Below are positions 1 to 15,000 of a stretch of 64,000 nt of DNA, one piece after another. The translations under genes were made by a program, and so were the position numbers. Source of the DNA: Akkermansiaceae bacterium. Lineage in GTDB: Bacteria > Verrucomicrobiota > Verrucomicrobiia > Verrucomicrobiales > DEV007. Positions within the stretch are counted from its first letter, which is position 1. Every line of letters starts with the position of its first letter. The stretch lies in contig JACKQE010000004.1 of assembly GCA_024233005.1 (NCBI GenBank), forward strand, positions 276,670 through 340,669. Direction: 5' to 3'. The notes under the pieces are model-generated. The model did no database searches, had not been told where the DNA came from, and was given only the letters and a program-made list of their open reading frames with translations.

Positions 1-3000
1 GATCCAGTGTAGACGATGTCGTGTGGTCCGCTGGCGCCGAGAGCCGAGGCCGGGACGGTGCGCAACAGGGTGCCGTTGACAAAGATCTGCAACTCCGTGC
101 CGTTCATCTGGACCACCGTGGTGTCGCCCGTGGCGTCGTTGCCCGGGTCGGCGGCGAAAGAGGTGGGGAACTGCTTGGTCAGGTCAATCTCAATGCCTCC
201 CTGGCCGGTGACGGTGATGGTCACGGTGGCGGTGGACGTGCCGCCGTCGTCATCGTTTACGGTGTAGGTGAAGCTGTCCTGAACCGACTCCCCGGTGACC
301 AAGGTCTGCAGGTAGGCCGAAACGGTGGGATCATAACTCAGGCTGCCATTGGCATTGAGGACGATGTTGGCTCCGAGGGCGCTCCGTCCGGTGAAGGCGG
401 TGACCGAGAGGGTGTCCAGGCTGGAGGCGTCCGTGTCGTTGCTGATTACTCCCGCCGCCGGGAGGATCAGGAGGGTGTCCTCGTTGGTGGTGTACGCCGC
501 TCCGCTGTCATTCACGGCCACGGGGGCCACGTTGAGCACGTTTACGGCGCTGATGGCGGTGGTGAAGGTTCCACTATCATCGTCCGTAACGATCAGTTGA
601 ACGTCGGACAAGGTGTTGTCGCTATAGAGATGGGTGACGGAAAAGGTGACCTTGCCGGTGACCGGATTGACCGAGCTGATGGTGAGCATGGTGCTGGTGT
701 CCGCGCCCGTCGAGGTGAAGGTGTTCCCGATGCTCAGACCACTGGTGGCTCCGAGGGTGAACACGGAATCCGCCGCATGGGGATCATCCCAGACTACGGT
801 GACGGTGTGGGTGTCCGGCGTGCCAATGTCGGTGAAGGATCCGGTCATGGTGAGGGTCCCCCCTTCATTCAGGGAGGCCGTCGAAAGCGAGAACTCTGCC
901 GTGGGAGCCACATTGACCACGGTGACAGCCGCCGTGCCGGTGCCGGTCGCGAGGGCGTTGTCCAACGCGGTCACGGAGACAGTGCGATTGCTGCTGCCAC
1001 CGGTGGCAGTGCCGTCATCGGTGTAGCGATGCTGAACGCGGTAGCCAATCTCACCGGTCCCGGCGTTGACGCTGGTAATGGTCAGGACCGACGTGGTGTC
1101 AGCACCGGTGGAGGTAAAGGTTTGGTTGACCGCCAAGGCATTGATGGCTCCCAGACTGAACACACTGTCCGGCGCCCCGGTCGGATCGTCCCAGTCGATG
1201 GTCAGGGTTTCGGCGCTCCCCCCGGCATCGGGATCGGTGATCAGGCCGGTCAGGGTGACGGTGCTTCCTTCGTTGACGGACGAAGTGACGCTCACGGAGA
1301 CGCTGGGCGCGTCGTTGAGAGGTGCCACGGCGATGTCCCGGGACTGCGCGGCCAGGGCGCTGCCGTCCGCCACGGTGAAGGTGACCGTCCGGGTCAACAG
1401 GGAGGGCCGCTGGAGGTTGGTGTTCCGGTAGGTGACGGCGCGCAGGGCGGTCTCATAGGCCGAAACGGAAGCGGTTCCCGAGAAAATCAGACGACCGGTG
1501 CCGGCGTCGAACAAGGCGGTCACGCCAAGGGGCAAACTGGCTGCGGCCACTTCGAGGAGATCTTCCGCGGCGAGGAAATTGGCCACGATCTGAACCACCG
1601 CCCCGGTGAGATTACCACTGGTGGAAGCCAGGGTCAGTGTGTTCGTGACCTGCGTCGCCGGATCCTCTTCAGTATAAGCCAAGGCGCCCCCTTCGATCGT
1701 TGTCGCGCTGACCGCAGCGGCCGTGGCCGTCCGAATCAGAGCGACGTCGTTGCCCGAACCGTCGGTGCCGGTGGCCACATCGTAGTTGTAGCTGATCTCG
1801 AATTCCTGGCCTCCGACCGTGATCAAGGCTCCGTCGGGGAGAGCCGTCAGCGCACCAGTGACCTCGTCGCGGAGATTGAAGGTGCCGGTCACAGCTCCCG
1901 TTGAAGTCTTGTCAATCAGGACGATGGCATTGGCGGCTCCGCTGGAGAGGACAGCCGAGGGATCGACCTGAATGCGAAGGATGGAATTGGACACGTTCAC
2001 TGAGGCCGTGCCCCCGACGTCGATTTGATCATGCTGGGAAACTGGCGTGTTCCCGTTGATCTGGACCTGGAAATAGCGGTTGGTTCCGCTGAATGTCAGG
2101 GTCCCGTTGATGGCGAGGTCTTCGGTGCCATTCATGCCCGGGGCCAGGATGCCGCCGAGATAATGGTTTGATCCGGCGTCGGCGAGGGTCACGGAACCGT
2201 TGATGGTTCCCGTGCCGCCGAGGATGCTCCCGGCATTGATGGTGAAGGCGCTGCCTGCCGCCGTGGAGCCGTTGACGTAGAGCGCGCCGCTGTCGGCGTT
2301 GACGGTGGTGGCCGAGGCGTAGGTGTTGATTCCGGACAGGATCATGGCGCCGCGCCCAACTTTGGTGATGCCGCCGTTCGAAACAACGGCCTGGACATCC
2401 AGTTCCGAGAGGGCCGCGCCCGCTTCCCGGACATCGAACGTGCGGACCGTGCCGCCGAGGTTGAGATTGCCGGTGATGGTGGCCGGGGCGGTGCTGGTGG
2501 TTGAACCCGCTTCGCCGATGACGTAAAAGTTTCCTCCCGTCTTGGTAAGGGTGCCACTTCCCGTTGTGATGTCACCGCTCGAAGTGGCACCCACAAAAAG
2601 GATGATATCAAGATTGATACTGTCGTTGCTGCCGTTGAGATCGAGCAGCCCCGAGCTGGTCACCCAGATCCGTGCTGCCGCGCTAATCTGATCCGTGCCA
2701 GTGGCTCCGGTTTTGTAGCGAATGACATCGGCGTTGTCACCCCCGAGGGTGTCACCGACAATCACCTCCGCCACAGGCAAAGCGATCGCGGCGCCGGACT
2801 TGTTCAGTTCCACGACGCCTTCGTTGACGTAAAGCCGTCCTGCGCCGGTGTTGCTGGCGGTGCCGGAGAGTTCCAGGGTCCCGGCTCCCGTCTTGATGGC
2901 ACTGTTGGTGCCAAAGGCGAGAACCCCGGCGCCGGCGCCGCCGAAGTTCAACGTGGAACCGGAAGACACGTCGATGGAGGTGTTCGTGAGGCCGATAGTG

Positions 3001-6000
3001 ACGTTGCCCGTCACCGAGTTGGTGCCGTCCAGACTGCGGAGGGCTCCAGAGCCCCGTGGAATGGTGCCAATGGCAGTAGGAGAGCCCTCCCCGTTAAAAA
3101 TGCCCGCGCCGCTCAGGGTGATCGCATCAGCGATGGAGATGCCGCCAGATAGCGCCAAAGCTCCCCCATTGCTGACGGTGGTGAGTCCCACCGACGATCC
3201 GAGAGAGCCATTGTTGGTCGCCAGAATGGTGCCCCCGTTTGCGTTGATCGTGGTGGTCCCGTTGAAGGTGTTGTTCCCGGTCAGGGCAAGCTGGCCCGCG
3301 CCGGCTTTGGTGAGACCTCCGGCTCCGCTCACGATGCCGGATATGGTCAGGTCATTGATGGCCGGCCCATCGTTGACGGTGAAGGTGCGGGTGGCGGTCA
3401 TTCCAAAGTCGCCCGTGATGGATGCTCCCGACGAAGTGACCACCCCTGGCAGATAGGTCACCGTGACATTGTCATTTAAAGTGGAACCGCCGCCGGCAAA
3501 ATTGATGTTGGCGCTGGAGACCGCACCCGCGAACAAACTGAGGGTGCCGTTGAAGGTGTCGGAAACTCCGGAGTCGAAGTGGAGTTGGCCGCTGCTCCGC
3601 ACGGTCACGGCGCGCACACCGATCTGGTTGCTCTGCAGGAACACCAGACGGTCGGCGTTGGCGCCTCCAAAATCGTCACCGACGATGATGTTACCGTCGA
3701 TGGCGTTGACCCCGGCGGTCTTGTTGAGCCGCAAATCCCCTCCCATCACGAAATACCCGCCGGTGATGGTGTTGGCGTTGCCGCCGGCCAGTTCGACAGC
3801 TCCGGCTCCAGTCTTGTAGAGGAACCGGTTGGTGGTAATCGTGGTGGTCGAATTGTTGCGGCTGCCGATGATTTGGCCGCTCAACGTCAGGGTCCCGGCA
3901 TCCGAACCGAGGAACGCCGTGCCATTATTCCCATTGTCGGCGATGTTGCGAATATCGATCTGCCCGGAGATCGAGTTGGTACCGGCCACATTGCGCAGCG
4001 TGCCGGTGTGGGCCGCGTCGGTCGAGGAACGGTTGAGGAATCCGCGCGTCGTGCTGTTGTCCGGGTGGAAGAGAATGATGTGGCGGTTGGTGATATCCAC
4101 GTTGCCCGCGGTGCCGTCGATTTCCAGAACAGCGCCAAGGTCTCCGCGCAGGTTGACATTGGCAAAGGCGCCTCCGCCCAGCGCGTTGGAATGGGCCACG
4201 CGAAGCACGCCTCCGTCGATCCGGATCCCCTCCAGCTGACCGAGCGTAAGGGTACTGGCTCCGACCAGAACGGTATTCCTAACGTTAAAGGTGTTGTTGC
4301 CGCTCAGGACCAGGGTGCCGATCCCGCTCTTTCCGAGAGTCAGGTTATTGTTGCCTCCTCCGATGGGCCCACTGAGTGTGGCGGTGACGCGGTTGTCGTC
4401 AACCTGGAAGAAGTGGGTTTCAGCCACGGTTGGTGCCTTCAACGTTCCCGTGCCGCTCAGCTCAATGGAGTAGGTCCCGCCGAAATCACGACGTCCCCCG
4501 AGCGTGATGACATTGCTCGCCGCATTGTTGTGAACCCAGGTGTTGGCGATGGCATTGGCGCCGGTCAGATCCATGCCTTCGGCCCGCAGGGTGCTGTTGG
4601 CAGTGTTGAAAGTCAGAGTGCCGGTGCCAAGCGAGGCCTTGTTGCCGAGGGCGAGGACACCGCCCTGAAGGGTGGTTCCGTTGGTGTAGGTGTTGGCGTT
4701 GTTGAGCACCAGGGTGCCGGCGTTGTTCCCCTTGATGAGGGCGCCGCTGGCCCCGCCACCGGAGATCACGGCGTTGATGACGAGATCGTTGAGGGCGGCG
4801 CCATCGTTGATCGTGAAGGTTCGGGTGGCGTTGCCAAGGCTGAGGTTTCCGTTGATCACCGCCTGGCTGCCGACGTTGTAAGTCACGGTGCCCCCCAGGG
4901 TGAGCGTGCCGGTTCCGGTGCTGACGGTTCCGCCGGTCATGGTGAGGGCGCCGATGCCGTCACTCTTGTTGTTGGTTGCCAGATCGAGGAAGCCGCCATG
5001 GTTCACGGTGACGGTGACTCCGCCAATCTGGTCCGCGCTGGCGGAGGATCCGTAGCGCACCGTGGCGGTGCCCGCGAACGTGTTGTTAATCGTCAGCGCG
5101 CCGTTGACTGCGGCCGCCGTGCCGCTCGTCTTGTTGAGTTCGAGGGTGCCCGCGGTCACGGAGACGGCTCCGGTTCCGGAGTTTGCGGCGCTGCCCCCGA
5201 GGACCAGGGTGCCATCACCCATCTTGGCGTAGTTCTGGGTCGCAAGGGTGGCGTTCAGCGTCAGCCTGCGGTTCGCCTCCACGCCGATGGCGGTGGTGCT
5301 GCCCATGGTGATCGCGGTCGTGTTGGTGCCAATGATGGCGTCGCCGTTGATCAGTTTCAGGGCCCCCTGGCCGTTATTATTGGAGCCGGTGCCGTTGATG
5401 GTAAGGGCCTCGTTACCCAGGTTCAGAGGGCCGGAGATGGCGTTAACCACCAGAGCGGCGCCGGATTTGATCGTGGTCCCACCCGCAGTGGTGCCGAGGG
5501 AGGCATTGCGGGTAATTTCCAAAGTTCCGTCGCCCACGGTCATGGTGCCTGAGTAGGTGTTGGCCGCGTCGAAGACGAGAGCTCCGTCCCCTTCCTTGAG
5601 TTCCACACCGCTGCCCGAGACAACCCCGCTCACGGTGAGCCGGGAGCCGCCGGCAGTGAACCACAGAGCCTCGGCCGCGCCGAAGCCGACATCATTGAGG
5701 ATCAGGTTGTTGCCGCCCGAGTTGATCACCTGCCCCCCGGCCACGGTGAGGGCAGCACCACTGGAGGTGATACTGCTGCCATTGAGGAGGAGCGCATTGA
5801 TGGTCTGGGCGGCGCCAATGGCCTCCGCGGAGGAAAGCTTTACGTTGTCCGTGGCCGTGGCCGCCGCGAGGGACGTCACAAAAGCGGCGTCATCGATCCC
5901 GTTGGCGCCATGGGTGACGAATTCCAGACCGGAGGTCGAAGCCTGGTCCAGGGTGGCCCAAGTCAGGGTGTTGTTGGAAACCGCCGGCAGAGTTCCGGTG

Positions 6001-9000
6001 AAAAGAATCTGATGCGAAGCCGAGCCGAGGTCGGCCCCCTCCGCAACAAAAGCAACGGTGGCGCCGCTGCCGCGGACCAGACCGGTGGCGGCAAGGGTGG
6101 ACAAGGTGAGGTCCCCGCCATTGTGGACCGATCGAATCACCGAGGAACCGCCGCCCAGATTGTTGGCCGCCGCGTTGATGGTGAGACTATTGATCACTTC
6201 ATTGACCGCGGTGCTGGCATGGCCCTGCTGCACCAGGGTTCCCCCCGTCAAGGTCACATTCGCCGTGTCCGCAATGCGTCCGCCAACGGCAGGATTGACG
6301 GCTGAAGAGTTGTCCAAAAGGAGGGTTGCTCCCGGATTGACCGTCACCGCCGTCGAAGCCGCCAGCGCGCCGTCCGCCCCTGAAAGCGCCAGGATTCCGT
6401 TGGTCACCGTGGTGGCGCCGGTGTGGCTGGCAACGGCCTGGAGGTCCAGAGTGCCCGCGCCAGCCTTGGTCAGGGCAAACGACGTTGAGGAAGCCAGGGT
6501 GCGAAAAACAGTCCCAGAACCATCGTCAAACGGAACGGTATAGTCCTGGCTGTTAAACGTTGAGGCCCCGATCGCGGAAAGCCCGAACCCTACCGAGTTT
6601 GGCCACCCAGCACCGCCACCTCCGGCACTGTTAAAGAACCGGAGTTCGATGTCGTGCCACCCGTCTCCAAGCGGCCCCATGCCGATATTGGCAGTCACAT
6701 TCCCGGCAGGAGCGGTGTTGAAGTTCCCCGTGTTGGCGGTGGAGGTCGGGGTGGAGTGTGGATTGGTGCCGGAATTGTTGAGGATGCGGACCTGTCCATC
6801 AATGATCACCTGCACATTGTCATCGAAGTTCTCCGCGAAGGAAAATACCCCGTCGGGATGGAAAAACTGCCCGTAATAGACCGTGTTGGTGTTCGACGGG
6901 ATGGTGTTGGACTCAGCATCGAAAGGAGTGAGCTGGACCCCCCAGGTGCCGACCGCGGGCAAAGCGCCAGCAAGTGCGCCAAGCCGATGCACGGACAGAC
7001 CCGCTACATAGCCGTTCACATCGGGCACGAGCCGGTCGAGAGTCCCGCTGACCACGAGATCCGCGTTGGTGGAGGCGACGAGCGTGTCATTGACTGTGAA
7101 AGTCCCGTTGACGAGGACATCGCCGCTGAGCATCGCGGCTGGCGTGGCATCGTCGGTGGCCCCGAAGGTGCTCACGGTGACATCCCCGTTGACGCGCAGA
7201 GTGCCCGTCCCACTGCTGGCCATGGCGCTGGATTCCACTCCAGTGGTCAGGATCAGATTCCCGATCGAGGCGCTGCGGTTGTTGGTGGCAAGGTCCAGCC
7301 AACCGGTGCTGCCGACGGTGATACTGACATTGGGTAGGATTTGCGCGCCGCTTCCCGCCGCCGTGGTGTCCCAGCGGAGAATATCTCCGCCCGGCAGACC
7401 GCCACCGTCGCCGACAATCACGGCCCCCGTGCCGAGGGCAAAGATGCTGGTGGCCGCAGTTGCGTTGGAGCCGGAGAAGGTCTTGCTGAGCAGCAGCGTG
7501 CCATTGTTCACCGTGGTGGTTCCGGTGTAGAGGTTGGAATTCACCCCATTGAGGATGACCGTGCCGGGTCCAAACGTAGTGATGCCACCTGCGCCGGAGA
7601 TGACCTGGCCGCCGGCGTCACCGCCGAGGTCGAGGCTGTCCCCGGCCCGCGCCACGTTAATCCAGGACGTGCCTGCGAGGGCGATGTTCCCGGTCAGGGT
7701 GGTGGTCTGGTTGCTGCCGCCGTCCAGGACGCGCAGGGCACCATAGCTGTTGAAGCCGACACCGTTGAGGGTGAGTGGCTCGGAGAGAGTGAGGCCGGGT
7801 TCAATCTCCAGGGTGAAACCGGAGTTCACCGTGGTGGTGCCGCTGCCTTTTACGGTCTCCGTGACCGCCGTGCTGAGCGTCACGGTGGTCGGCGTCACGA
7901 CCAAAGCCGCTACATCGGCCCCTGCGAGTGGACCGCCAAAGGTCACCGTGTAGGTTGTAATATTTCCCACATTGGCAGCTCCCACGGTGATGTCTCCACC
8001 CAACAGCGCGGTGTAGGGAAGCGCATCCAAAGCCGCTTTAACGGCGGCCGCGGTGGCAAAGCCCGTCCCGGTGTCGGTCGGGATCGCTGCGGTGGTCGCT
8101 CCGTTGAACTGGATCGTAAAGCTACCCGCCGCCCCCGCAGTGATGGCGAAGGTCTGCACTTCGCTCACCACTCCGCCCAGGGCGTCGGCACTGCCCACGC
8201 GCAGGAATCCGCCGTTCACCGTGGTGAGACCGCCGTAAGTGTTGGAACCACTGAGCCGGGTCACTCCGTTGCCTGAGGTGGTCAGGCCTCCAGCTGAGGA
8301 GCCTCCGCCGTTTTGGATCAGGGCGCTGACTTCCGCCACATCGTTGAAGGTGTTGTTGGTCAGGTTCAGAATACGGTTGGCCGTGTCATTGCTCAGGTTG
8401 ATCGTCCCGGTGAGGCTGGCCGTCACTCCCTCGTTCATGTTGAAGGCGAGAGTCCGGTTGCCAGCCGAGTTGGTGATCTCTCCGGACAGGGTGAGGTCCG
8501 TGTCACCTCGCAGGGTGAGGGTGTTGGTCAAAGTGATGTCCTGGGCAATGGTCGTCGCCGCTCCTCCAGGGAGGCCGGAGAGGGCGCTGCTGGCGGTGAC
8601 GTTCAGCACGGTGGTAGCGCTGCCGAGAGCATTGCTGTTTGCAGCAGCCACGACCCCGCCGGCCAACTCGATGGTTCCCCCCACATACGTAGCGCTGTTG
8701 TCCGCCGTGAGTGCCAGAAGCCCGCCATTAGTCTTGCGAATCCGTCCCGTGCCGGTGAATCCGACTTTGGCGGAGACTTCCAGCTCCCTGGCCCGGATGG
8801 TGTCGGCGACGTCCCAGGCACCGTTTAGGTTGGTCGTCGAACCGGCCACGATGACGCTGCCCGTGGCAGGCACGCTGTTCATGATCCGCGAGGCCGGGGA
8901 CGTGATGATCAGGGTGGTCAGGTTCAGGACTCCGATGTTGCCGCTGCCGTTGGTGATCCCATCACCTAAAGTAAGCGTGCCGCCTTTGAGGTCGATGTCC

Positions 9001-12000
9001 CCACTGGTGGTGGTTCCCATGCGCAAATAAAGCGCATTGGCGGCTGGTCCGACAATCGTTTCCGAGAAGCCGTTGAGGTCGAGTAGTCCATCCGTCTCCG
9101 CGCCCAGGAGGGCATTGCTGATATTGGGCTGATCAGCGAACTGGTTATCGGCCATCCAGCGGACGATCGCAGTACCAGCCGCTCCATTGTTGTCCCCTGC
9201 TTCCAGGCGGCCCTGAACAGCGGCGACTCCGGCCGATTTGTTGAGGCGAAGGATGCCGTTGGCCACGGAGGTGACGCCCGAATTACCGGTGCCGGGAATA
9301 CCGTAGGTGTTGGCGGTGCCACCGGCAAACTCCAGGGCTCCCGCACCCACTTTCTGGAGACCGACGCCCGCAACGGTCTGACCGGTCTGACTGATGGCGC
9401 CGTTGATAACGAGATCCGCGCCCGTCTCGACATTGATGAGGATACGAGGAGCGTTGTTGGCGGTGGAGTTGGTGAAAAGAGTCACATTACCCTGCCAGGT
9501 GACGGTGCGGCCCGAAAGCACGCGCAGGGCTCCCTGCCCCTGGAACCCCGTCCCATTGCGGAGCGATTGGTTGCCATCGGTGGAGTTCGCCGTATCCAGG
9601 CGAAGCGCCTCGTTGAGGACGGTGAAATTACCGTCAATGATGAGCGAGGCATTCACGGTCAGGTTGCCATCCGCGGCTGAATTGACCGTAGTGCCCCCGG
9701 TCGCGTTCCCCAGGGCATTGGCATGGCGAATGACCACTTCGCCACGATTAATGAGCGTCTGGGAAGAGTAGGTATTCCCGGCCACTGCAGTCGGGGCGAG
9801 GACCAGACGCCCGAAATTCTGTTTCTCCAGGGTGCCGACTGATCCGCCATCCGCAATCGTGGCGGAGATGATGAGGTCCTCGACCGCGGAGCTGTCAGCG
9901 AGGTCGATGATACGGTTCCCGGCGGAGGCGGCTCCGAAGAGTTCCAGTTTGCCGGTGCTTCCGACCGAAGAATCCATGATCATGGCGGCGGCAGCAGGCA
10001 CGCCACCGTTCAGGATGCGGACGGCGATACGTCCGTTGGTGGCAATGGTGTTGTCGATCCGCAGGGTACCGCCATTGAGATCGACATTGGCGCTTCCCGC
10101 CGAACCAATTTCCAAACCAAGGACGTCGTGGTTCGCTGCCGCAGCCGTGCGGCCGAGGAGTGTTTCCGTTTTTCCGTTCAGGTCAAAAAGGCCCGTCTGC
10201 ATGATCCGGGTGCGGAACTGTCCGCCGTTGGTGCCCACATTGGCGTGGGAGATCTGTTCATTGGCCAGCAGTTTGAGCGTGGCTGAGTTGTCCCCGCCGT
10301 AATAGTTGCCGATGAACAACTCCTGGTTATCGTTCAAAGCGACCGCATTCACGCCAGCGGTCTTGTTCAGTTCCAAGGTACCTTCCCAGATGAGGGTGGA
10401 GGCTGTGAAAGTGTTGGCTCCCGTCCCCGCCAACTGCAGGGTGCCTCCCCCGAATTTGTTAAATCCATTAGTCCCGCTGACCACACCGGCATTTGCGCTG
10501 TTACCAATGATCAGCTTTGACCCCACATCAATAAGGATGCCGGTGCGGCCGGAGGCGAGCGCCACTCCGCCCAGCCAAGTGTTGGTCCCGGACACATTGC
10601 GCAGGGGCATGGCAGCTAACCAGGTTTCACCGTTGCCAGTGAGGGTCAGTGTTTCCGCAGGCACGGTGATGTTGTTGGCCAGCTCCAGGGTGGCGCCGTA
10701 ATTGACATTGACGCCGCCCGCTGTGGTTCCAAAGGAACCGTTGCTCCGGGCTTGGAAGAATCCCTCGTTGATCCGGGTTTGTCCGATAAAGGTGTTGGCC
10801 CCCTCGGTGATGAGCCGCCCCGTGCCCTGTTTGCCCAAGCTGCCGGTGGCCCCGGCAATATTCGAGCTGATGGTCAGATCGCCGTCTTCCACGACAAAAA
10901 GGTTCGCGTCGACTCCGCCCAGAGTGAGGGTCGTCACCGTGGCATCGATTGAGTTGCCCGTGCCGTTGGAAATCAGGAGACCCGAATCAATGTTCAATGT
11001 GTTTCCGCTGAGGACGATGCCGCCATTGGCAAGAAGAACAGCGTTCGCCAGGGTGGCACCTGTAAGCGCCTGGCTGCCACTGAGTCGGACGTTCCGCGTC
11101 GCGGATGACACGCTGAAGTCTGTTCCGAAACTGTGGGTGCCCGCAATCCCAGACAAACCTGCAATACTAGCAGTGGTCGCTGTGTAAACCTCCAACAAAT
11201 TATTGAAGGGTTTCACCGTAGCAGACGGATCGCGGAAAGAGGCGAACTGGAAGCCCAAATTCGGGCCGCCGGCCACGCGGTTTTCAATCACAGCGAAGTT
11301 AATGATGCCATCCGTCAGCGCAGGGGTAGTGGTGAAGGCGATGCGGTTACCAGTGGCGGCCCCCAGCTCGGTGCCTTCGCCGATGAAACGCACGAAGCGG
11401 CCGTTAGCCGCACCGCTCATGGAGGAAATGCGCCATTCCGCATCTGCCCCGGGCGCGACGATGGATCGAATGGAGCTGGACCGGTTGTCAACCAGGCCGA
11501 TGCTGCCAATCGTTTCCCTGGAGTTGCCGGAAGCAGCGGCGATGAGGGTCAACTGACCACCCTGCAAGTTGATGGTATTGAGGTCACCGAGGCGTTGGTC
11601 GAGATTGGCTCCCGAGCGGTTGTCGACGATGAATTCCGCGTTTTCTCGGATTAGGAAGGTCGTGGTGTTGAGGATGGTGCCCTGATCGGCAAGGATGATT
11701 TTTCCGCCATTGGTTTCGATCTCGGTGCTGCCGCTGTAGGTGTTCCGGCCGGAGAGAGTCATGGAACCATAGCCGCGCTTGAAGAGCGACTGGGCGCCAA
11801 AGGCGTCGCCGATGCCGCCGCTGAATTCCACGTTTCCGGCCACGCCCACGTGGAAGAACGTGCGTCCGCCATTGAGCACGCCCATGTTGGCCGGGCCGGT
11901 GAAGAGCAGGTTGTTGCCCCCGTTGCCGAAAAAGGATCCGTTAACGAGGCTGTTGCCCAGGAGAATGACACCGTTCCCGTCATTGGTGGGCTGGAAAAGC

Positions 12001-15000
12001 ATGGCGTTGGCCAGGGTGCGCGTCCCGCCCTGCCCAAACAGGGCCGTGTTGTTCTGGAACTCGATCGCCCCCGTGCTCAGGGCGGTGTCGGTCCCGACGG
12101 TGATGCCCCCGGACTCCAGATAGGTCGTGCCGGAGTAGGTGTTATTCCCGGTCAGCAGGAGCATGCCGGCGTTGGTTTTCCTGAAGCCGGCGCTGCCCGA
12201 TATATTCGCGGAAATGATGAGGTCGACCGGGAGTTCAGTGCGGTCGGGCGCATCGATGGTCCGGATCACAGACCCCAGGTTGAGGTTTCCCCGGATCTCT
12301 GCCGCAACGACCGGGGTCCACAAGGTGGCTCCCGTGGCCGCTTCGGCGGCGATATTCCCGTTCAGAGTAAGCGTGCCGGTGCCGGTCGTCACTAGGGAGG
12401 AGGCACGCATCGTCAGCGCGGTCTGGGCATCGACGTTGCCGATCGTCTCATTATGGTCGTTCAAGTCAAGCCAACCGGTGGCACGGAGGTCGATCGGGGC
12501 GAGGAAAGTGGGTAATTGATTGTCCTGCATCCAGCGAACCACATCCGACCGGGAAAAGCCGTTGGTCACGTTGTTATCCCCAATGAAGAGGCGTCCCTGC
12601 ATCGCGTTGACACCACCTGCGCCAGATCCCTTGTTGAGGAGGAGGATGCCTTCGCTGACTGTCGTGTCACCGGTGTAGGTGTTCGCCGTGGAACCGGCAA
12701 GCTCCAGAGATCCATTCCCTGTTTTGGTGATCCCGACCGGCTGGAGGCCGGTCCCATCGACGATGGCGGAAGTGACGGTCAGGTCGGACCCGATCGCTCC
12801 GTTGCCGACGCTGAAGGTCCTGGCTCCCGCCGCTGCACTGACACCAAAGACTTGGAGCGCCAAGGTGCCTCCCGAGATGGTGGCGCCCACCGGATTGCCG
12901 GTGCCGATGGTATAAACCGTGGTGTTGACGTTGGTCGTCAGCACTCCGCCGTCGCCAATGGTGACGTCCCCGGCGCCATTCGGTCCGACGACGAGTTCAA
13001 AGTTGGTGCCGAGGACCTCTGAATTTCCATTGAGGTCGAAGAGACCCGAGGAGTGCACCCGGATGCCGCGATCATCCCGCATCTGATCCGAGCCGCCCAG
13101 CTTCAGAGTCGCGGAGGGAGCGCCGGCCTTGTCGGAACCCACCTGGACGAAGTTGATCACCGCGTTGACACCGGGCTCCTTGTTGAGGAGATAGGTTCCT
13201 TCAAGAACACGGGTGGAGGCGTCGTAGGTGTTAAATAAGACGCCGCTGGTTTCCAAAGTGCCACCGCCGGTCTTGATCAGTTCCACGTTGTTGGTGATGG
13301 CCCCGCTCAGGTTCAGCCAGCTCCCGGTATCGACCCGGTACTGCACCTGTCCGGAATTAAGGACGGGGAACCCACCCAACTGCTGGGAAAGATTGGTCAC
13401 GGGACCGGCCTGGTAAATGGTTCCGGCCCAGGAGTTGGTACCAGTCACATTGCGGATGGCTCCCATGTCGTTAAAGCCGATCCCTTCCAGAGTGAGTCCC
13501 TCAGTGAGGACATTGATCGAGCCGAAGCTGGTTTCCTCCAGCTCCAGGGTCGCCCCGGAGCGGACGTGGGTGCTGGACGAATTTGCAGCTCCGGTGCCAT
13601 GAGCGCCAAGCGCGGTGGAGCGCTGGATGTTGAGGATGCCGCTGTTGATAAAGAACTGGCCGCTAAACTGGTTGTCCCCGGTGAGGATCAGCTTGCCCGC
13701 GCCATCCTTGGCGAGGGCGAACACCGCCCCGGTGATGGTGCTGCCGATCGTGGCGGTGCTTCCGGTCACGACCCTGAAGTAGGCACGGCTGCCGAGGGTG
13801 AGAACGTCCACGTCGATCCGCGCGTTGTTCCCGAGAACCAGACTGGACAGGTTGTTGCCGTTATTCACCGTGAGGGCAACGTCGGAGCCCTGCAAGATCG
13901 CCCCGTCCTCCAGGATGAGGGAGTTGATGGTGCGGTTGTCGGTGAGGGTGTGGACCCCGGCGGAAAGGCGAACGTTGCTCGTCGCGGTGGCCAGGTTGAT
14001 GTCGGTCACATAAATGTCGTCAGGGAGGCGGATGATGCCAAACCCATCAGCCACGCTGGTGTAGGTCGCTTGGTCGATCCGGCCCGAGGCGTTCCGAACC
14101 GTGGCGGTGGGAGAAATGCCATTGACCATGACGGCGGAACCGCTGGGGGCATTGACGACAGTGACCCGGTTCGCGCCAGCAGCGGACAGCTCCGAGCCGA
14201 GACCGACAAAGCCGATGACCCCCTGACCGTCGAAACGCAAGGCGTTCATGACCAAATGGATTGACCCTGCCGTGGAATCCGTGGTGATGGCGGATCCGAG
14301 GTCGCCGCCCGCGACCACGAGACCAAGGCGCTCGGTGACCCCACCAGCACCGCCGGTGACCGAGAGCTCGCCGCCATTGATGCTGATGGCTGCCAGATCG
14401 TTGATCCGGTTGGAATTGACCGTGACAGTGTTGTCCAGCAACAGTCTGCCACCATCCTGGATCGTGAAGGTGGCGGAATTGAGGATCGATCCATTGCCGC
14501 TGAGTTTCAGAGTCCCACCGTCATCATTGATCGTCGTATTGCCACTGTAGGTGTTGGCATTGGTGAAAACAAGCGTGCCGCGCCCGTCTTTGTTGAGGGT
14601 GGCGGTGCCGTAGATGCCCTCACTGATCACTCCGGTGAAGGTCACCGTCTGCGCGGCGTCCATGGTCCGCAGAGTGCGGTTGCCAGTTAGAGTGACATTC
14701 CCGGTAAAGGTCAGGTCCGTCCCCAAAAAGGTGGGGTGACTGTCGAGCGAGATGTCGTTGGCAATGGTGCGCGGACCATTTACCCCGACGATGGCAGCCC
14801 CGTCAACCTGGTGTGAGAAAAGACCGGAGCCAAGGGCATTGTTGTGGCCGACTTCCAAAAGGCCACCATTGTGGATAATGGGGCTAGCAAGGGTGGCAAG
14901 ATTGTCCCCGCTGAGGCGCAGGGTACCCGCGCCATCTTTCCGGAGTGCCACACCCGCGCCCCCGGCAATTTTGGCTGAGATGTCCAGGTCCGTGGCGATA

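Noticed and set aside
21..1904. Long plus-strand open frame (and similar ones at 3579-5552, 6654-7337, 7341-8276, 13566-14264, 15849-17000)
   Set aside because: All are exactly antisense, codon-in-phase, to the giant minus-strand gene. Their translations are Gly/Arg/Val-rich without domain features; GC-rich repetitive DNA leaves antisense frames open.
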